36,880 nucleotides of DNA from Rhizobium laguerreae (GCF_002008165.1 NZ_MRDM01000007.1:1-36880); one strand, 5' to 3'; positions 1 through 9,799 are shown, numbered from the stretch's first letter. A program made the numbers and translations. The notes: generated by a model from the letters alone, not told the origin.

Positions 1-1
1 C

Positions 2-412
2 GTTGAAATGTTCCGCAAGCTGCTCGATCAGGGCCAGGCTGGCGACAACATCGGCGCGCTGATCCGCGGCGTCACCCGTGACGGCGTCGAGCGTGGCCAG
101 ATCCTGTGCAAGCCGGGTTCAGTCAAGCCGCACAAGAAGTTCATGGCAGAAGCCTACATCCTGACGAAGGAAGAGGGTGGCCGTCATACGCCGTTCTTCA
201 CCAACTACCGTCCGCAGTTCTACTTCCGCACGACCGACGTGACGGGCATCGTGACGCTGCCGGAAGGTACGGAGATGGTGATGCCGGGCGACAACGTCAC
301 GGTATCGGTCGAGCTGATCGTTCCGATCGCGATGGAAGAAAAGCTGCGTTTCGCGATCCGCGAAGGCGGCCGCACCGTCGGCGCCGGTATCGTCGCGTCG
401 ATCGTCGAGTAA
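2..412 (+). CDS. tuf: Elongation factor Tu, C-terminal part (5' end outside window)
   Basis: EF-Tu carries aminoacyl-tRNA to the ribosomal A site as a GTP complex. Only about the last 136 residues are present; the GTPase domain lies outside the window. The visible part covers the end of beta-barrel domain II ([19 protein letters not shown]) and domain III ([41 protein letters not shown]), both very close to bacterial EF-Tu. The frame is open from base 2. It is followed by the S10 cluster, the usual position of one tuf copy after rpsL-rpsG-fusA in proteobacteria. A 154-nt gap with two hairpins separates it from rpsJ, so rpsJ may be partly independent of it. Confidence 0.97.
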   Translation, partial: VEMFRKLLDQGQAGDNIGALIRGVTRDGVERGQILCKPGSVKPHKKFMAEAYILTKEEGGRHTPFFTNYRPQFYFRTTDVTGIVTLPEGTEMVMPGDNVTVSVELIVPIAMEEKLRFAIREGGRTVGAGIVASIVE

Positions 413-447
413 TTAGCGGCTGGGCCACCTGGCCCAAGGAAAGGATA

Positions 448-480
448 GGGACGCCGATCTCGGTGTCCCTCTCGATCTTT
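448..480 (+). terminator. Hairpin with T-rich tail between tuf and rpsJ
   Basis: GGGAC-G-CCGA (448-457) pairs with TCGG-T-GTCCC (460-469) through one G-U pair, giving a stem of about 9-10 bp, followed by TCTCGATCTTT. A second inverted repeat, TGGGCCA/TGGCCCA, lies at 421-436. The shape fits a weak Rho-independent terminator or attenuator after tuf. The T-tract is interrupted, so read-through into rpsJ is likely. Confidence 0.45.
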
Positions 481-516
481 GAAACCGGTGGCCCGCTAAC
501 GTAACTGAAGGTAAGT

Positions 517-538
517 CGTGTCCCTAAGCGGTGACACG
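517..538 (+). promoter_or_regulatory. Stem-loop in the rpsJ leader
   Basis: CGTGTC (517-522) pairs perfectly with GACACG (533-538) around a 10-nt loop, 28 nt before the rpsJ start. In E. coli the S10 leader is where L4 represses its operon; whether this hairpin plays that part here is only a guess. No convincing promoter hexamers were found in 481-516. Confidence 0.25.
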
Positions 539-566
539 CGGATAACAGACACAAGGATAAAGTCGA

Positions 567-875
567 ATGAACGGCCAGAATATCCGCATCCGCCTGAAGG
601 CGTTCGATCACCGGATTCTCGACGCCTCAACGCGTGAGATCGTATCGACGGCTAAGCGCACCGGTGCAAGCGTCCGGGGCCCCGTTCCGCTTCCGACCCG
701 CATCGAGAAGTTTACGGTCAACCGGTCCCCGCACATCGACAAGAAGAGCCGCGAACAGTTCGAGATGCGCACGCATAAGCGCCTTCTCGATATCGTTGAC
801 CCGACCCCGCAGACGGTAGACGCGCTGATGAAGCTCGATCTCGCCGCCGGTGTCGATGTTGAGATCAAGCTCTGA
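567..875 (+). CDS. rpsJ: 30S ribosomal protein S10
   Basis: S10 (NusE) is a 30S head protein that also acts in transcription antitermination with NusB and NusG. The 102-residue product has the family length and its signatures: [14 protein letters not shown] at the N-terminus, [39 protein letters not shown] central loop, and a C-terminus ending in VEIKL. The ATG at 567 has AAGGA at 553-557, nine bases upstream. It opens the S10 section of the cluster, 39 nt before rplC, and its leader contains the only sizeable non-coding space before rplC-rplD. Confidence 0.98.
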   Translation: MNGQNIRIRLKAFDHRILDASTREIVSTAKRTGASVRGPVPLPTRIEKFTVNRSPHIDKKSREQFEMRTHKRLLDIVDPTPQTVDALMKLDLAAGVDVEIKL

Positions 876-914
876 GACCTCGGGTCTTCGGGCTGAGTGA
901 GAAGGATTGAACCG

Positions 915-1556
915 ATGCGTTCAGGTGTGATTGCACAGAAGGTGGGAATGACCCGCGTCTATAACGACGCCGGCGAGCATGTCCCGGTAACGGTACTGCG
1001 TATGGAAGGCTGCCAGGTCGTAGCCACGCGCACTGTCGAAAAGAATGGCTATACCGCAGTTCAGCTCGGTGCCGGCCAGGCGAAGGTGAAGAACACGTCG
1101 AAGGCGATGCGCGGCAACTTTGCCATTGCCAACGTCGAGCCGAAGGCCAAGCTGACGGAATTCCGCGTGTCGGAAGATCAACTGCTTGAGGTCGGCACTG
1201 AGATCAAGGCGGGTCACTTTGCAGCCGGTCAGCTCGTCGACGTGACGGGCACGACGATCGGTAAGGGTTTTGCCGGCGCCATGAAGCGTCACGGTTTCGG
1301 CGGTCTGCGTGCCACGCACGGTGTGTCGGTGTCTCACCGTTCGCACGGTTCGACCGGCTCGCGCCAGGATCCGGGCAAGGTTTTCAAGAACAAGAAGATG
1401 GCTGGTCACATGGGCCAGACGCGCGTCACGACGCAGAACCTGGAAGTAGTTTCGACCGACGAAGATCGTGGTCTGATCCTGATCAAGGGTGCTGTTCCTG
1501 GTTCCAAGGGTGCTTGGATCATCGTGCGCGACGCCGTCAAGTCGGCCGCGAAGTAA
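915..1556 (+). CDS. rplC: 50S ribosomal protein L3
   Basis: L3 is an early assembly protein of the 50S subunit whose long loop reaches towards the peptidyl transferase centre. The product is 213 residues. It starts [16 protein letters not shown] and carries the typical loop [24 protein letters not shown] at about 144-167; Q151 lies where E. coli L3 is methylated by PrmB. An in-frame GTG at 897 would add six residues, but the ATG at 915 is preferred because AAGGA (902-906) stands at the right distance and the protein then matches family starts. rplD begins 14 nt downstream. Confidence 0.97.
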   Translation: MRSGVIAQKVGMTRVYNDAGEHVPVTVLRMEGCQVVATRTVEKNGYTAVQLGAGQAKVKNTSKAMRGNFAIANVEPKAKLTEFRVSEDQLLEVGTEIKAGHFAAGQLVDVTGTTIGKGFAGAMKRHGFGGLRATHGVSVSHRSHGSTGSRQDPGKVFKNKKMAGHMGQTRVTTQNLEVVSTDEDRGLILIKGAVPGSKGAWIIVRDAVKSAAK

Positions 1557-1569
1557 GGGAGCCAGATCA

Positions 1570-2190
1570 ATGGAATTCAACGTCAAGACCCTCGAGGGAA
1601 AAGACGCCGGGAAGGTTTCCCTTTCGGACGCTATTTTCGGCCTCGAGCCCCGCGAAGACATTCTCGCCCGCGTCATCCGCTGGCAGCTTGCCAAGAAGCA
1701 GCAGGGCACGCACAAGGCTAAGGGCCGCGCGGAAGTTTCGCGCACCGGCGCCAAGATGTACAAGCAGAAGGGTACGGGCCGCGCCCGCCACCATTCGGCT
1801 CGCGCTCCGCAGTTCCGCGGCGGCGGCAAGGCTCACGGCCCGGTTGTCCGCAGCCACGAGCACGATCTTCCGAAGAAGGTTCGCGCACTCGGCCTTCGCC
1901 ACGCACTTTCGGCCAAGATCAAGGCCGATGACGTCATCGTCATCGACAACCTGGTTGCCGCTGAAGCCAAGACCAAGTCGCTCGCGTCCGTTTTCGAGAC
2001 GCTCGGCCTGACCAACGCCCTCTTCATCGGCGGCGCAGAGCTTGACGGCAACTTCAAGCTCGCAGCTCAGAACATCCCGAACATCGATGTTCTGCCGATT
2101 CAGGGCATCAACGTTTACGACATCGTGCGCCGCGGCAAGCTCGTGCTTTCCAAGGCTGCGGTTGAAGCGCTAGAGGAGCGATTCAAGTGA
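1570..2190 (+). CDS. rplD: 50S ribosomal protein L4
   Basis: L4 lines the peptide exit tunnel and in gammaproteobacteria represses the S10 operon. The protein has 206 residues with the conserved tunnel-loop region [25 protein letters not shown] at about 58-82 and the C-terminal [24 protein letters not shown]. The frame is open back to 1489, but the ATG at 1570 is chosen: GGAG at 1558-1561 lies 8 nt upstream and [10 protein letters not shown] matches known starts. The stop TGA overlaps the GTG start of rplW by four bases, which suggests translational coupling. Confidence 0.97.
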   Translation: MEFNVKTLEGKDAGKVSLSDAIFGLEPREDILARVIRWQLAKKQQGTHKAKGRAEVSRTGAKMYKQKGTGRARHHSARAPQFRGGGKAHGPVVRSHEHDLPKKVRALGLRHALSAKIKADDVIVIDNLVAAEAKTKSLASVFETLGLTNALFIGGAELDGNFKLAAQNIPNIDVLPIQGINVYDIVRRGKLVLSKAAVEALEERFK

Positions 2191-2480
2191 CCGATCTTCG
2201 CCACTACGATGTGATCGTCTCTCCGGCGATCACCGAAAAGTCCACGCTGGTATCCGAAAACAACCAGGTTGTTTTCAATGTCGCCAAGCAGGCGACGAAG
2301 CCGGAAATCAAGGCTGCGGTCGAGGCGCTGTTCGGCGTTAAGGTCACGGCTGTCAACACTCTGCTGCGCAAAGGCAAGACCAAGCGGTTCCGCGGTTTCG
2401 TCGGCAAGCAGAAGGACGTGAAGAAGGCTGTTGTGACGCTGGCTGAAGGCCAGACGATCGACGTCTCCACCGGTCTCTGA
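2187..2480 (+). CDS. rplW: 50S ribosomal protein L23
   Basis: L23 sits at the tunnel exit and docks signal recognition particle and trigger factor. The 97-residue sequence has the family core [18 protein letters not shown] near the N-terminus and [27 protein letters not shown] in the C-terminal half. Translation starts at GTG within a GTGA overlap with the rplD stop; GAGGAG at 2173-2178 provides a strong ribosome binding site inside rplD. rplB follows after 11 nt. Confidence 0.97.
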   Translation: MTDLRHYDVIVSPAITEKSTLVSENNQVVFNVAKQATKPEIKAAVEALFGVKVTAVNTLLRKGKTKRFRGFVGKQKDVKKAVVTLAEGQTIDVSTGL

Positions 2481-2491
2481 GGTATAAGAAA

Positions 2492-3328
2492 ATGGCATTG
2501 AAAACTTTCAATCCGATCACCCCGAGCCAGCGCCAGCTGGTCATCGTCGACCGCTCCGCCCTCTACAAGGGCAAGCCGGTCAAGGCGCTGACGGAAGGTC
2601 TGACCAAGAGTGGCGGTCGTAACAACCTCGGCCGCATCACCGCCCGCTTCATCGGCGGCGGTCACAAGCGCACCTATCGTCTAGTCGACTTCAAGCGTCG
2701 CAAGTTCGACGTCGAAGGCACGGTCGAGCGTATCGAATACGATCCGAACCGCACGGCTTTCATCGCGCTGGTGAACTATGCTGACGGCGAGAAGGCTTAT
2801 ATCCTCGCTCCTCAGCGCCTCGCTGCCGGTGACAAGGTCATCGCTTCCGAGAAGGCTGTCGACGTCAAGCCCGGCAACACCATGCCGCTGCAGTTCATCC
2901 CGGTCGGCTCCATCATCCACAACGTGGAAATGAAGCCGGGCAAGGGTGGTCAGATCGCTCGCTCCGCCGGTGGTTACGCACAGCTCGTTGGCCGCGACCA
3001 GGGCATGGCGATCCTTCGCCTGAACTCCGGTGAACAGCGTCTCGTCCATGGCTCCTGCCTTGCTTCGATCGGCGCCGTCTCCAACCCTGATCACGCCAAC
3101 ATCAACGACGGCAAGGCCGGTCGTACCGTTTGGCGCGGCAAGCGTCCGCATAACCGCGGTGTCGTCATGAACCCGGTCGACCATCCGCACGGCGGTGGTG
3201 AAGGCCGCACCTCCGGTGGTCGCCATCCGGTGACACCGTGGGGCAAGCCGACCAAGGGCAAGCGCACCCGGTCGAACAAGTCGACCGACAAGATGATCAT
3301 GCGCTCGCGTCATCAGCGTAAGAAGTAA
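2492..3328 (+). CDS. rplB: 50S ribosomal protein L2
   Basis: L2 is needed for subunit association and peptidyl transferase activity. The 278-residue protein has the two expected domains, an N-terminal RNA-binding OB-like part ([15 protein letters not shown] near 55-69) and a C-terminal SH3-like part with the hallmark [15 protein letters not shown] near 225-239; H231 corresponds to the conserved histidine near the catalytic centre. The Shine-Dalgarno element is modest: GAGG at 2479-2482 overlaps the rplW stop. The basic tail ends in SRHQRKK. rpsS starts 15 nt downstream. Confidence 0.98.
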   Translation: MALKTFNPITPSQRQLVIVDRSALYKGKPVKALTEGLTKSGGRNNLGRITARFIGGGHKRTYRLVDFKRRKFDVEGTVERIEYDPNRTAFIALVNYADGEKAYILAPQRLAAGDKVIASEKAVDVKPGNTMPLQFIPVGSIIHNVEMKPGKGGQIARSAGGYAQLVGRDQGMAILRLNSGEQRLVHGSCLASIGAVSNPDHANINDGKAGRTVWRGKRPHNRGVVMNPVDHPHGGGEGRTSGGRHPVTPWGKPTKGKRTRSNKSTDKMIMRSRHQRKK

Positions 3329-3343
3329 GAGAGGAAGTCTCCA

Positions 3344-3622
3344 ATGGCTCGTTCAGTATGGAAAGGTCCGTTCGTTGACGGCTATCTTCTCAAGAAGGCT
3401 GAGAAGGTTCGTGAAGGCGGTCGTAGTGAAGTGATCAAGATCTGGAGCCGTCGCTCCACGATCCTGCCGCAGTTCGTCGGTCTCACCTTCGGCGTCTACA
3501 ACGGCAGCAAGCATATCCCGGTCAGTGTCAATGAAGACATGGTCGGTCACAAATTCGGTGAATTCTCTCCGACCCGCACCTACTACGGTCACGGCGCGGA
3601 CAAGAAGGCGAAGAGGAAGTAA
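3344..3622 (+). CDS. rpsS: 30S ribosomal protein S19
   Basis: S19 forms part of the 30S head with S13 and contacts the A-site finger of 23S rRNA. The 92-residue protein starts [21 protein letters not shown] and contains the signature [30 protein letters not shown], followed by [13 protein letters not shown]. Length and sequence agree with the family. GAGGAA at 3331-3336 precedes the ATG. The gene end carries AGAGGAAG (3612-3619), which serves as the ribosome binding site of rplV two bases after the stop. Confidence 0.98.
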   Translation: MARSVWKGPFVDGYLLKKAEKVREGGRSEVIKIWSRRSTILPQFVGLTFGVYNGSKHIPVSVNEDMVGHKFGEFSPTRTYYGHGADKKAKRK

Positions 3623-3624
3623 CA

Positions 3625-4013
3625 ATGGGCAAGGCAAAAGCCGAACGCCGGCTGAAGGACAACGAGGCGCAAGCAGTCGCCCGCACGCTCCGCGTCAGCC
3701 CCCAGAAGCTCAACCTGGTTGCTGCGGCTATCCGCGGCAAGAAGGTCGAGCGCGCACTCGCTGAGCTGGAGTTCTCCCGCAAGCGCATCGCAGGCGCCGT
3801 CAAGAAGACGCTCGAATCTGCGATCGCCAACGCCGAGAACAACCACGATCTCGACGTCGACTCGCTGGTTGTCGCCGAGGCCTATGTCGGCAAGTCGATC
3901 GTCATGAAGCGTTTCCACGCTCGTGGCCGCGGTCGCGCGTCGCGCATCGAAAAGCCCTTCGCGCACCTGACGATCGTCGTTCGTGAAGTGCAGGCAGTAG
4001 AGGAGGCCGCATA

Positions 4014-4014
<1 letters not shown>
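3625..4014 (+). CDS. rplV: 50S ribosomal protein L22
   Basis: L22 lines the peptide exit tunnel with L4; changes in its hairpin loop are known to give macrolide resistance. The product has 129 residues, with [29 protein letters not shown] in the first half and the tunnel hairpin [34 protein letters not shown] in the second. It starts only 2 nt after rpsS, and its TAA shares one base with the rpsC start (TAATG). Confidence 0.97.
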
Positions 4015-4745
<731 letters not shown>

Positions 4746-4781
4746 TAGCGCGCGTGGCAGAGAAGTTCGGAGAATAAGAAA

Positions 4782-5195
4782 ATGTTGCAGCCAAAGCGTA
4801 CCAAGTACCGCAAGCAGTTCAAGGGCCGCATCAAGGGCGTCGCCAAGGGCGGTTCTGACCTGGCATTCGGCGAATTCGGCCTGAAGGCACAGGAACCCAA
4901 CCGCGTCAACGCGCGCGAGATCGAAGCGGCCCGCCGCGCGATCACGCGTTATATGAAGCGCGCCGGCCGTGTATGGATCCGCGTGTTCCCGGACGTTCCG
5001 GTAACCAAAAAGCCGACCGAAGTCCGTATGGGTAAGGGTAAGGGCTCCGTTGAATATTGGGCATGCAAGGTCAAGCCTGGCCGTATGATGTTCGAGATCG
5101 ACGGTGTCAGCGAAGAAATCGCCCGTGAGGCGCTTCGCCTCGGCTCTGCCAAGCTCTCGGTCAAGACGCGCTTCGTTCAGCGCATTGCAGAGTAA
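4782..5195 (+). CDS. rplP: 50S ribosomal protein L16
   Basis: L16 shapes the A-site region of the 50S subunit and is a late assembly protein. The 137-residue product has the expected start [16 protein letters not shown] and the signature [54 protein letters not shown] region between about 46 and 99. GGAG at 4769-4772 precedes the ATG. It lies 36 nt after rpsC and 12 nt before rpmC, in the order rpsC-rplP-rpmC-rpsQ usual for bacteria. Confidence 0.98.
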   Translation: MLQPKRTKYRKQFKGRIKGVAKGGSDLAFGEFGLKAQEPNRVNAREIEAARRAITRYMKRAGRVWIRVFPDVPVTKKPTEVRMGKGKGSVEYWACKVKPGRMMFEIDGVSEEIAREALRLGSAKLSVKTRFVQRIAE

Positions 5196-5207
5196 GGGAT
5201 TGAGCTC

Positions 5208-5408
5208 ATGAAAGCCTCAGACGTTCGCGGGTTCACCGCCGACCAACTCAAGGACGAGCTTGCCAAGCTGAAGAAGGAGCAGTTCAACCTGCGCTTCCAG
5301 AAGGCGACCGGCCAGCTCGAAAAGTCCTCGCGCATCAACGAAGTCCGCAAGGACATCGCCCGCGTGAAAACCATTGCCCGCCAGAAGGCGGCAGAAGTTA
5401 AGGCCTAA
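5208..5408 (+). CDS. rpmC: 50S ribosomal protein L29
   Basis: L29 is a small helical protein beside the tunnel exit, next to L23. The 66-residue product, [20 protein letters not shown] onwards, shows the two long amphipathic helices and the central [28 protein letters not shown] signature. Its ATG follows the rplP stop by 12 nt with AAGGGA just after that stop. The gene ends 12 nt before rpsQ and supplies the first bases of the rpsQ ribosome binding site. Confidence 0.97.
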   Translation: MKASDVRGFTADQLKDELAKLKKEQFNLRFQKATGQLEKSSRINEVRKDIARVKTIARQKAAEVKA

Positions 5409-5420
5409 AGGAAGAAAAAT

Positions 5421-5660
5421 ATGCCGAAGCGCATCCTGCAGGGCGTCGTCGTTGGCGACAAGAACGAGAAGACGGTAGTGGTTCGTGTCGAGCGTCGTTT
5501 CGCTCACCCGCTGCTCCAGAAGACCGTTCGTCGTTCCAAGAAGTACAAGGCCCACGACGAGAACAATCAGTACAAGATTGGCGATACCGTATCCATCGAG
5601 GAATGCGCGCCGATCTCCAAGGACAAGCGCTGGACGGTGATTTCCGCCCAGGGCAAGTAA
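5421..5660 (+). CDS. rpsQ: 30S ribosomal protein S17
   Basis: S17 is a primary 16S rRNA binding protein with an OB fold. The 79-residue protein starts [27 protein letters not shown] and contains [19 protein letters not shown] and the strand [26 protein letters not shown] at 5407-5414 precedes the ATG. It is the last gene of the S10 section; a 259-nt gap with a terminator-like hairpin follows before rplN, the boundary between the S10 and spc operons in E. coli. Confidence 0.97.
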   Translation: MPKRILQGVVVGDKNEKTVVVRVERRFAHPLLQKTVRRSKKYKAHDENNQYKIGDTVSIEECAPISKDKRWTVISAQGK

Positions 5661-5715
5661 CAGAATTTTGCGCGAGGCCTTGCGTCTCGCCGAAATATCT
5701 GTATGAAGCAGCGTC

Positions 5716-5748
5716 AGAACGCTCGAATGCCGGGCGTTCTTTTGCTTT
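5716..5748 (+). terminator. Rho-independent terminator-like hairpin between rpsQ and rplN
   Basis: AGAACGC (5716-5722) pairs perfectly with GCGTTCT (5734-5740) around an 11-nt loop, and is followed by TTTGCTTT. This is a reasonable intrinsic terminator at the S10/spc boundary. With it, the spc section would need its own promoter in 5750-5900, but I could not pick convincing hexamers there. Confidence 0.6.
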
Positions 5749-5846
5749 GAGCGCACGGAAGGTCCCGTTCGGGAAACCACCCTGGCACGATCGATCCCGC
5801 GCTATTCAGCTATTGCCGCGTCTGTGCTGCCGTCATGGCAGCTCGG

Positions 5847-5870
5847 CCGGCGAAAATTTTCATAAGCCGG
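5847..5870 (+). promoter_or_regulatory. Inverted repeat in the rplN leader
   Basis: CCGGC (5847-5851) and GCCGG (5866-5870) flank a perfect 10-bp palindrome GAAAATTTTC (5852-5861). The AT-rich core inside a GC-rich leader, 50 nt before the rplN start, could be part of a promoter, a protein-binding site or an mRNA structure. Nothing in the sequence decides between these. Confidence 0.25.
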
Positions 5871-5919
5871 AGTAGGGGGCTAGCCCAACCATTCCGGTAA
5901 ACCAAGAAGGCGACCTGAT

Positions 5920-6288
5920 ATGATTCAGATGCAAACAAACCTCGACGTCGCGGATAATTCCGGCGCACGTCGTGTCATGTGCATCAAGGTGCTGGGCGGC
6001 TCGAAGCGCAAGTATGCCTCGATCGGCGACGTCATCGTCGTTTCGATCAAGGAAGCGATCCCGCGCGGCCGCGTGAAGAAGGGTGACGTGATGAAGGCGG
6101 TTGTCGTTCGCACCGCCAAGGACATCCGTCGTGCGGATGGCTCCGTCATCCGCTTCGACACCAACGCAGCAGTCCTCATCGACAACAAGAAAGAGCCGAT
6201 CGGCACCCGTATCTTCGGACCGGTTCCGCGCGAACTTCGCGCCAAGAACCACATGAAGATCATCTCGCTGGCTCCCGAAGTACTGTAA
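5920..6288 (+). CDS. rplN: 50S ribosomal protein L14
   Basis: L14 lies at the subunit interface and is the binding site of the silencing factor RsfS. The protein has 122 residues, begins [21 protein letters not shown], and carries the signature [45 protein letters not shown] at 5904-5910 precedes the ATG. It opens the spc section after a long structured leader; rplX follows after 11 nt. Confidence 0.98.
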   Translation: MIQMQTNLDVADNSGARRVMCIKVLGGSKRKYASIGDVIVVSIKEAIPRGRVKKGDVMKAVVVRTAKDIRRADGSVIRFDTNAAVLIDNKKEPIGTRIFGPVPRELRAKNHMKIISLAPEVL

Positions 6289-6299
6289 GGAGCGAAGCG

Positions 6300-6608
6300 A
6301 TGCAGAAGATTCGTAAGGGCGACAAGGTCGTCATGCTCGCTGGCAAGGACAAGGGCCGTACCGGCGAAGTTGTCCAGGTCATGCCGAAGGAAGATCGTGC
6401 CGTTGTTCGTGGCGTCAACGTCGTCAAGCGCCACCAGCGCCAGACGCAGACCCAGGAAGCCGGCATCATCAACAAAGAAGCCCCGGTTCACCTCTCCAAC
6501 GTTGCAATCATCGACAAGGACGGCAAGCCGACCCGCGTCGGTTTCAAGGTTGTTGACGGCAAGAAGGTCCGTGTGGCCAAGCGTTCTGGAGAAGTGATCG
6601 ATGGCTGA
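6300..6608 (+). CDS. rplX: 50S ribosomal protein L24
   Basis: L24 starts 50S assembly by binding the 5' part of 23S rRNA. The 102-residue protein has the N-terminal KOW motif ([33 protein letters not shown], residues 3-35) and the [30 protein letters not shown] stretch. AAGGAG at 6287-6292, overlapping the rplN stop, sets the start. Its last eight bases overlap the rplE start (6601-6608), so ribosomes finishing L24 can restart on L5. Confidence 0.97.
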   Translation: MQKIRKGDKVVMLAGKDKGRTGEVVQVMPKEDRAVVRGVNVVKRHQRQTQTQEAGIINKEAPVHLSNVAIIDKDGKPTRVGFKVVDGKKVRVAKRSGEVIDG

Positions 6609-7158
6609 GGCAAAATATGAGCCGCGGCTCAAGAAGGAATATGTCGAGAGCATCCGCAAGGCGATGCAGGAGCAGTTCTCCTACGCCAACGAGATGATGA
6701 TTCCGAAGCTCGACAAGATCGTGATCAACATGGGTGTCGGCGAAGCGACCGCTGACTCGAAGAAGCCGACGGTAGCTGCCGCCGACCTCGCAGCGATTGC
6801 CGGCCAGAAGCCGGTCATCACCCGCGCACGTAACTCTATCGCAGGCTTCAAGCTCCGCGAACAGATGCCGATCGGCGCGAAGGTCACCCTGCGCGGCGCC
6901 CGCATGTACGAGTTCATGGACCGTCTCGTGAACATCGCGCTCCCGCGCGTTCGCGACTTCCGCGGCCTGAACCCGAAAAGCTTTGACGGCCGTGGCAACT
7001 TCGCCATGGGCATCAAGGAGCACATTGTGTTCCCTGAGATCAACTACGACAAGGTTGATCAGATGTGGGGCATGGACATCATCGTTTGCACGACGGCGAC
7101 GACCGACGACGAAGCACGAGCTCTTCTGAAAGAGTTCAGCTTCCCGTTCCGTCAATAA
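6601..7158 (+). CDS. rplE: 50S ribosomal protein L5
   Basis: L5 binds 5S rRNA and forms an intersubunit bridge with S13. The protein has 185 residues with the typical [13 protein letters not shown] near 38-50, [32 protein letters not shown] near 77-108 and the C-terminal [25 protein letters not shown]. The ATG is inside the end of rplX and is served by GGAGAAG at 6588-6594. rpsN begins 32 nt further on. Confidence 0.98.
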   Translation: MAEAKYEPRLKKEYVESIRKAMQEQFSYANEMMIPKLDKIVINMGVGEATADSKKPTVAAADLAAIAGQKPVITRARNSIAGFKLREQMPIGAKVTLRGARMYEFMDRLVNIALPRVRDFRGLNPKSFDGRGNFAMGIKEHIVFPEINYDKVDQMWGMDIIVCTTATTDDEARALLKEFSFPFRQ

Positions 7159-7190
7159 CCGTAACGACGAGCGTAGAAAAGGAACCTGAC

Positions 7191-7496
7191 ATGGCGAAGA
7201 CAAGCGCAGTTGAAAAGAACAAGCGCCGCCGTACTACGGTCGCTAACCAGGCCGCTAAGCGGGCTGGGTTGAAGGCGATCATCATGAACCAGGCTCTTCC
7301 GATCGAAGAGCGGTTCAAGGCCTCGATCAAGCTGGCATCCCTGCCGCGTGATGGATCGAAGACCCGTATTCGCAACCGTTGCGAAGTTTCGGGGCGTCCG
7401 CGCGCATATTACCGCAAACTGCGCATGTCGCGTATTGCGCTGCGTGAACTCGGCAATCTCGGCAAGGTGCCGGGTATCGTCAAGTCGAGCTGGTAA
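7191..7496 (+). CDS. rpsN: 30S ribosomal protein S14 (zinc-free type)
   Basis: S14 is a head protein of the 30S subunit. The 101-residue product ([14 protein letters not shown] to PGIVKSSW) is the long form that lacks the two CxxC zinc motifs of the short form; only the single cysteine in [25 protein letters not shown] remains. The frame is open back to 7065, but the ATG at 7191 follows AAAAGGAA (7177-7184) and matches the family start. rpsH starts 12 nt downstream. Confidence 0.97.
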   Translation: MAKTSAVEKNKRRRTTVANQAAKRAGLKAIIMNQALPIEERFKASIKLASLPRDGSKTRIRNRCEVSGRPRAYYRKLRMSRIALRELGNLGKVPGIVKSSW

Positions 7497-7508
7497 GGAG
7501 CAGGTTAC

Positions 7509-7907
7509 ATGACAATGACTGATCCGTTGGGCGATATGCTCACTCGCATCCGTAACGGCGCTTCCCGCCGCAAGTCGTCGGTTTCGACGCCTGCTTCGAA
7601 GCTCCGTGCACGTGTTCTCGATGTTCTGCAGTCCGAAGGCTACATCCGTGGCTATTCCGTTGTCGATTTCGGCAATGGCAAGTCGGAACTCAGCATCGAG
7701 CTGAAATATTATGAAGGCGCATCGGTGATCCGTGAGATCGGCCGCGTGTCCAAGCCGGGCCGCCGGGTTTATGTCTCGGTCAAGTCCATTCCGCAGGTCG
7801 CGAACGGTCTCGGCATCACCATCCTTTCGACTCCGAAGGGTGTGATGGCCGATCACCAGGCTCGCGAACAGAACGTTGGTGGCGAGGTTCTTTGCTCGGT
7901 CTTCTAA
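7509..7907 (+). CDS. rpsH: 30S ribosomal protein S8
   Basis: S8 organises the central domain of 16S rRNA and in E. coli represses the spc operon at the rplE region. The 132-residue protein starts [17 protein letters not shown] and ends with the hallmark [35 protein letters not shown] at 7494-7500 overlaps the rpsN stop. A 42-nt spacer with no obvious structure separates it from rplF. Confidence 0.98.
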   Translation: MTMTDPLGDMLTRIRNGASRRKSSVSTPASKLRARVLDVLQSEGYIRGYSVVDFGNGKSELSIELKYYEGASVIREIGRVSKPGRRVYVSVKSIPQVANGLGITILSTPKGVMADHQAREQNVGGEVLCSVF

Positions 7908-7949
7908 GATCGGGCAGGGATCTCCATAGCGAACAGACAGGATTGAAAC

Positions 7950-8483
7950 ATGTCTCGTATCGGTAAGAAGCCCGTTCAGGTGCCTGCTGGGATCACGGCT
8001 ACGGTCGATGGCCAGAAGGTGACTGCAAAGGGCCCGAAGGGCGAGCTGTTTTTCGTTGCTAACGACGAAATCAGCCTCAAGCTTGAAAATAACGCCGTCG
8101 TCGTGACGCCGGTGAACCAGACCAAGGATGCGCGCGCAAAGTGGGGCATGTCCCGCACGATGATCGAAGGCATCTTCAAGGGCGTCAAGGACGGTTTCGA
8201 GCGCAAGCTTGAAATCAACGGCGTCGGTTACCGCGCCGCCATGCAGGGCAAGAACCTGCAGCTGGCCCTCGGTTTCAGCCACGACGTGATCTACGAGCCG
8301 CCGGTCGGTATCTCGATCGTTGTTCCGAAGCCGACGGAAATCGTCGTCAGCGGCATCAACAAGCAGCAGGTCGGTCAGGTTGCCGCCGAAATCCGCGAAT
8401 ATCGCGGTCCCGAGCCGTACAAGGGCAAGGGCGTCAAGTACGCTGACGAGCGGATCGTCCGCAAAGAAGGCAAGAAGAAGTAA
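7950..8483 (+). CDS. rplF: 50S ribosomal protein L6
   Basis: L6 lies near the factor-binding site of the 50S subunit. The 177-residue protein begins [35 protein letters not shown], shows the two repeated L6 domains, and ends with the signature [31 protein letters not shown]. The ribosome binding site is weak, with an AGGAT around 7939-7943. rplR follows after 12 nt. Confidence 0.98.
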   Translation: MSRIGKKPVQVPAGITATVDGQKVTAKGPKGELFFVANDEISLKLENNAVVVTPVNQTKDARAKWGMSRTMIEGIFKGVKDGFERKLEINGVGYRAAMQGKNLQLALGFSHDVIYEPPVGISIVVPKPTEIVVSGINKQQVGQVAAEIREYRGPEPYKGKGVKYADERIVRKEGKKK

Positions 8484-8495
8484 GGATCACGCGAA

Positions 8496-8858
8496 ATGGC
8501 TAGCAGGAAAGAAGCACTTGCACGTCGTGCCAACCGCGTGCGCCGTCATCTCAAGTCGGTGGCCAATGGCCGTCCACGCCTGTCGGTTCATCGCTCCTCG
8601 AAGAACATCTACGCCCAGGTCATCGATGACGTGGCCGGCAAGACGCTTGCGTCTGCCTCCACCCTCGAGAAGGATCTGCGCGGTTCTCTGAAGACCGGTG
8701 CCGATACCGCCGCCGCTACCGTTGTGGGCAAGCTCCTCGCAGAGCGTGCCTCCAAGGCCGGTGTTACGGAAGTCGTGTTCGACCGTGGCGCCTTCATCTA
8801 TCACGGCCGCATCAAGGCTCTCGCCGAAGCGGCCCGCGAAGGCGGTCTCACCTTCTGA
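8496..8858 (+). CDS. rplR: 50S ribosomal protein L18
   Basis: L18 binds 5S rRNA together with L5 and L25. The 120-residue protein has a basic N-terminus ([17 protein letters not shown]), [20 protein letters not shown] in the centre and [28 protein letters not shown] at the C-terminus. TAAGGAT at 8481-8487 overlaps the rplF stop. A 131-nt gap with a GC-rich hairpin separates it from rpsE, wider than usual inside the spc section. Confidence 0.98.
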   Translation: MASRKEALARRANRVRRHLKSVANGRPRLSVHRSSKNIYAQVIDDVAGKTLASASTLEKDLRGSLKTGADTAAATVVGKLLAERASKAGVTEVVFDRGAFIYHGRIKALAEAAREGGLTF

Positions 8859-8865
8859 TCAGTTT

Positions 8866-8898
8866 CCGGCCGGACGCCTCAAGCGCCGGCCGGATTTT
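8866..8898 (+). terminator. Strong GC hairpin with short T-tract between rplR and rpsE
   Basis: CCGGCCGG-A-CGC (8866-8877) pairs with GCG-CCGGCCGG (8883-8893), an 11-bp stem with one bulged A and a CTCAA loop, followed by ATTTT. The stem is very stable but the T-tract is short, so it probably gives partial termination or protects the upstream mRNA 3' end rather than stopping transcription of rpsE. Confidence 0.5.
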
Positions 8899-8989
8899 CG
8901 CCGGACCGCAGGCACTCTCCGAAAGGGGAGGCTGATGCGGTCCACATTTGTTTGCCGATTGCACCCGGAAAAGAAAAAGGAAGAGGACA

Positions 8990-9559
8990 ATGGCACAGGA
9001 AAGAAGGCCGCAGCGGGACGACCGCCAGAGCCGTGAAGAGCGCGATAGCGAATTCGTCGACAAGCTTGTCGCGATCAACCGCGTCGCCAAGGTCGTCAAG
9101 GGCGGCCGTCGTTTCGGTTTCGCAGCACTCGTCGTCGTCGGCGACCAGAAGGGCCGCGTCGGCTTCGGCCATGGCAAGGCACGTGAAGTGCCGGAAGCCA
9201 TCCGCAAGGCAACCGAAGCCGCCAAGCGCGAACTGATCTTCGTACCGCTGCGTGACGGCCGTACGCTGCATCACGACGTTCATGGCCGCCACGGCGCTGG
9301 CAAGGTTCTGCTGCGCTCGGCCAAGGTCGGTACCGGCATCATCGCCGGCGGCCCGATGCGCGCCGTATTCGAGACGCTCGGCATGCACGACGTCGTCGCC
9401 AAGTCGACCGGTTCGTCGAACCCCTACAACATGGTTCGCGCCACCTTCGACGCTCTGAAGCACCAGGTTCACCCGAAGGACATCGCAGCTCAGCGCGGCA
9501 TCAAGTATGCAACGCTGCAGGCTCGTCGTAGCGCCTCCGGCAACGCCTCTGAAGAATAA
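8990..9559 (+). CDS. rpsE: 30S ribosomal protein S5
   Basis: S5 supports decoding accuracy and mRNA unwinding at the 30S entry channel. The 189-residue product has a charged N-terminal extension ([19 protein letters not shown]), the double-stranded RNA-binding part [26 protein letters not shown] and the C-terminal [20 protein letters not shown] at 8948 would lengthen it by 14 residues, but the ATG at 8990 follows AAGAGGA (8981-8987) and fits the family. rpmD starts 14 nt later. Confidence 0.97.
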   Translation: MAQERRPQRDDRQSREERDSEFVDKLVAINRVAKVVKGGRRFGFAALVVVGDQKGRVGFGHGKAREVPEAIRKATEAAKRELIFVPLRDGRTLHHDVHGRHGAGKVLLRSAKVGTGIIAGGPMRAVFETLGMHDVVAKSTGSSNPYNMVRATFDALKHQVHPKDIAAQRGIKYATLQARRSASGNASEE

Positions 9560-9573
9560 GAGGAGTTTGACAG

Positions 9574-9783
9574 ATGGCCAAGGCTACTAAGAAGGCTGAA
9601 GCGAAGACTGTCACGATCGAACAGATCGGCAGCCCGATTCGCCGTCCGGATGTCCAGCAGCGCACGCTGATCGGTCTCGGACTGAACAAGATGCACCGGC
9701 GCCGCACGCTGGAGGATACCCCTTCCGTTCGCGGCATGATCCGTGCTGTCCAGCATCTCGTTCGCGTCGTCGACGAGAAGTGA
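9574..9783 (+). CDS. rpmD: 50S ribosomal protein L30
   Basis: L30 is a small peripheral protein of the 50S subunit. The 69-residue sequence has the core [56 protein letters not shown], with a short lysine- and alanine-rich N-terminus ([12 protein letters not shown]) typical of rhizobial versions. AAGAGGAG at 9558-9565 gives a strong ribosome binding site. rplO starts after 16 nt. Confidence 0.97.
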   Translation: MAKATKKAEAKTVTIEQIGSPIRRPDVQQRTLIGLGLNKMHRRRTLEDTPSVRGMIRAVQHLVRVVDEK

Positions 9784-9799
9784 GACGGAGGAAACGCTC

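Noticed and set aside
8948..8989. TTG start extending rpsE by 14 residues
   Set aside because: ATG 8990 has a strong AAGAGGA site and gives the family N-terminus.
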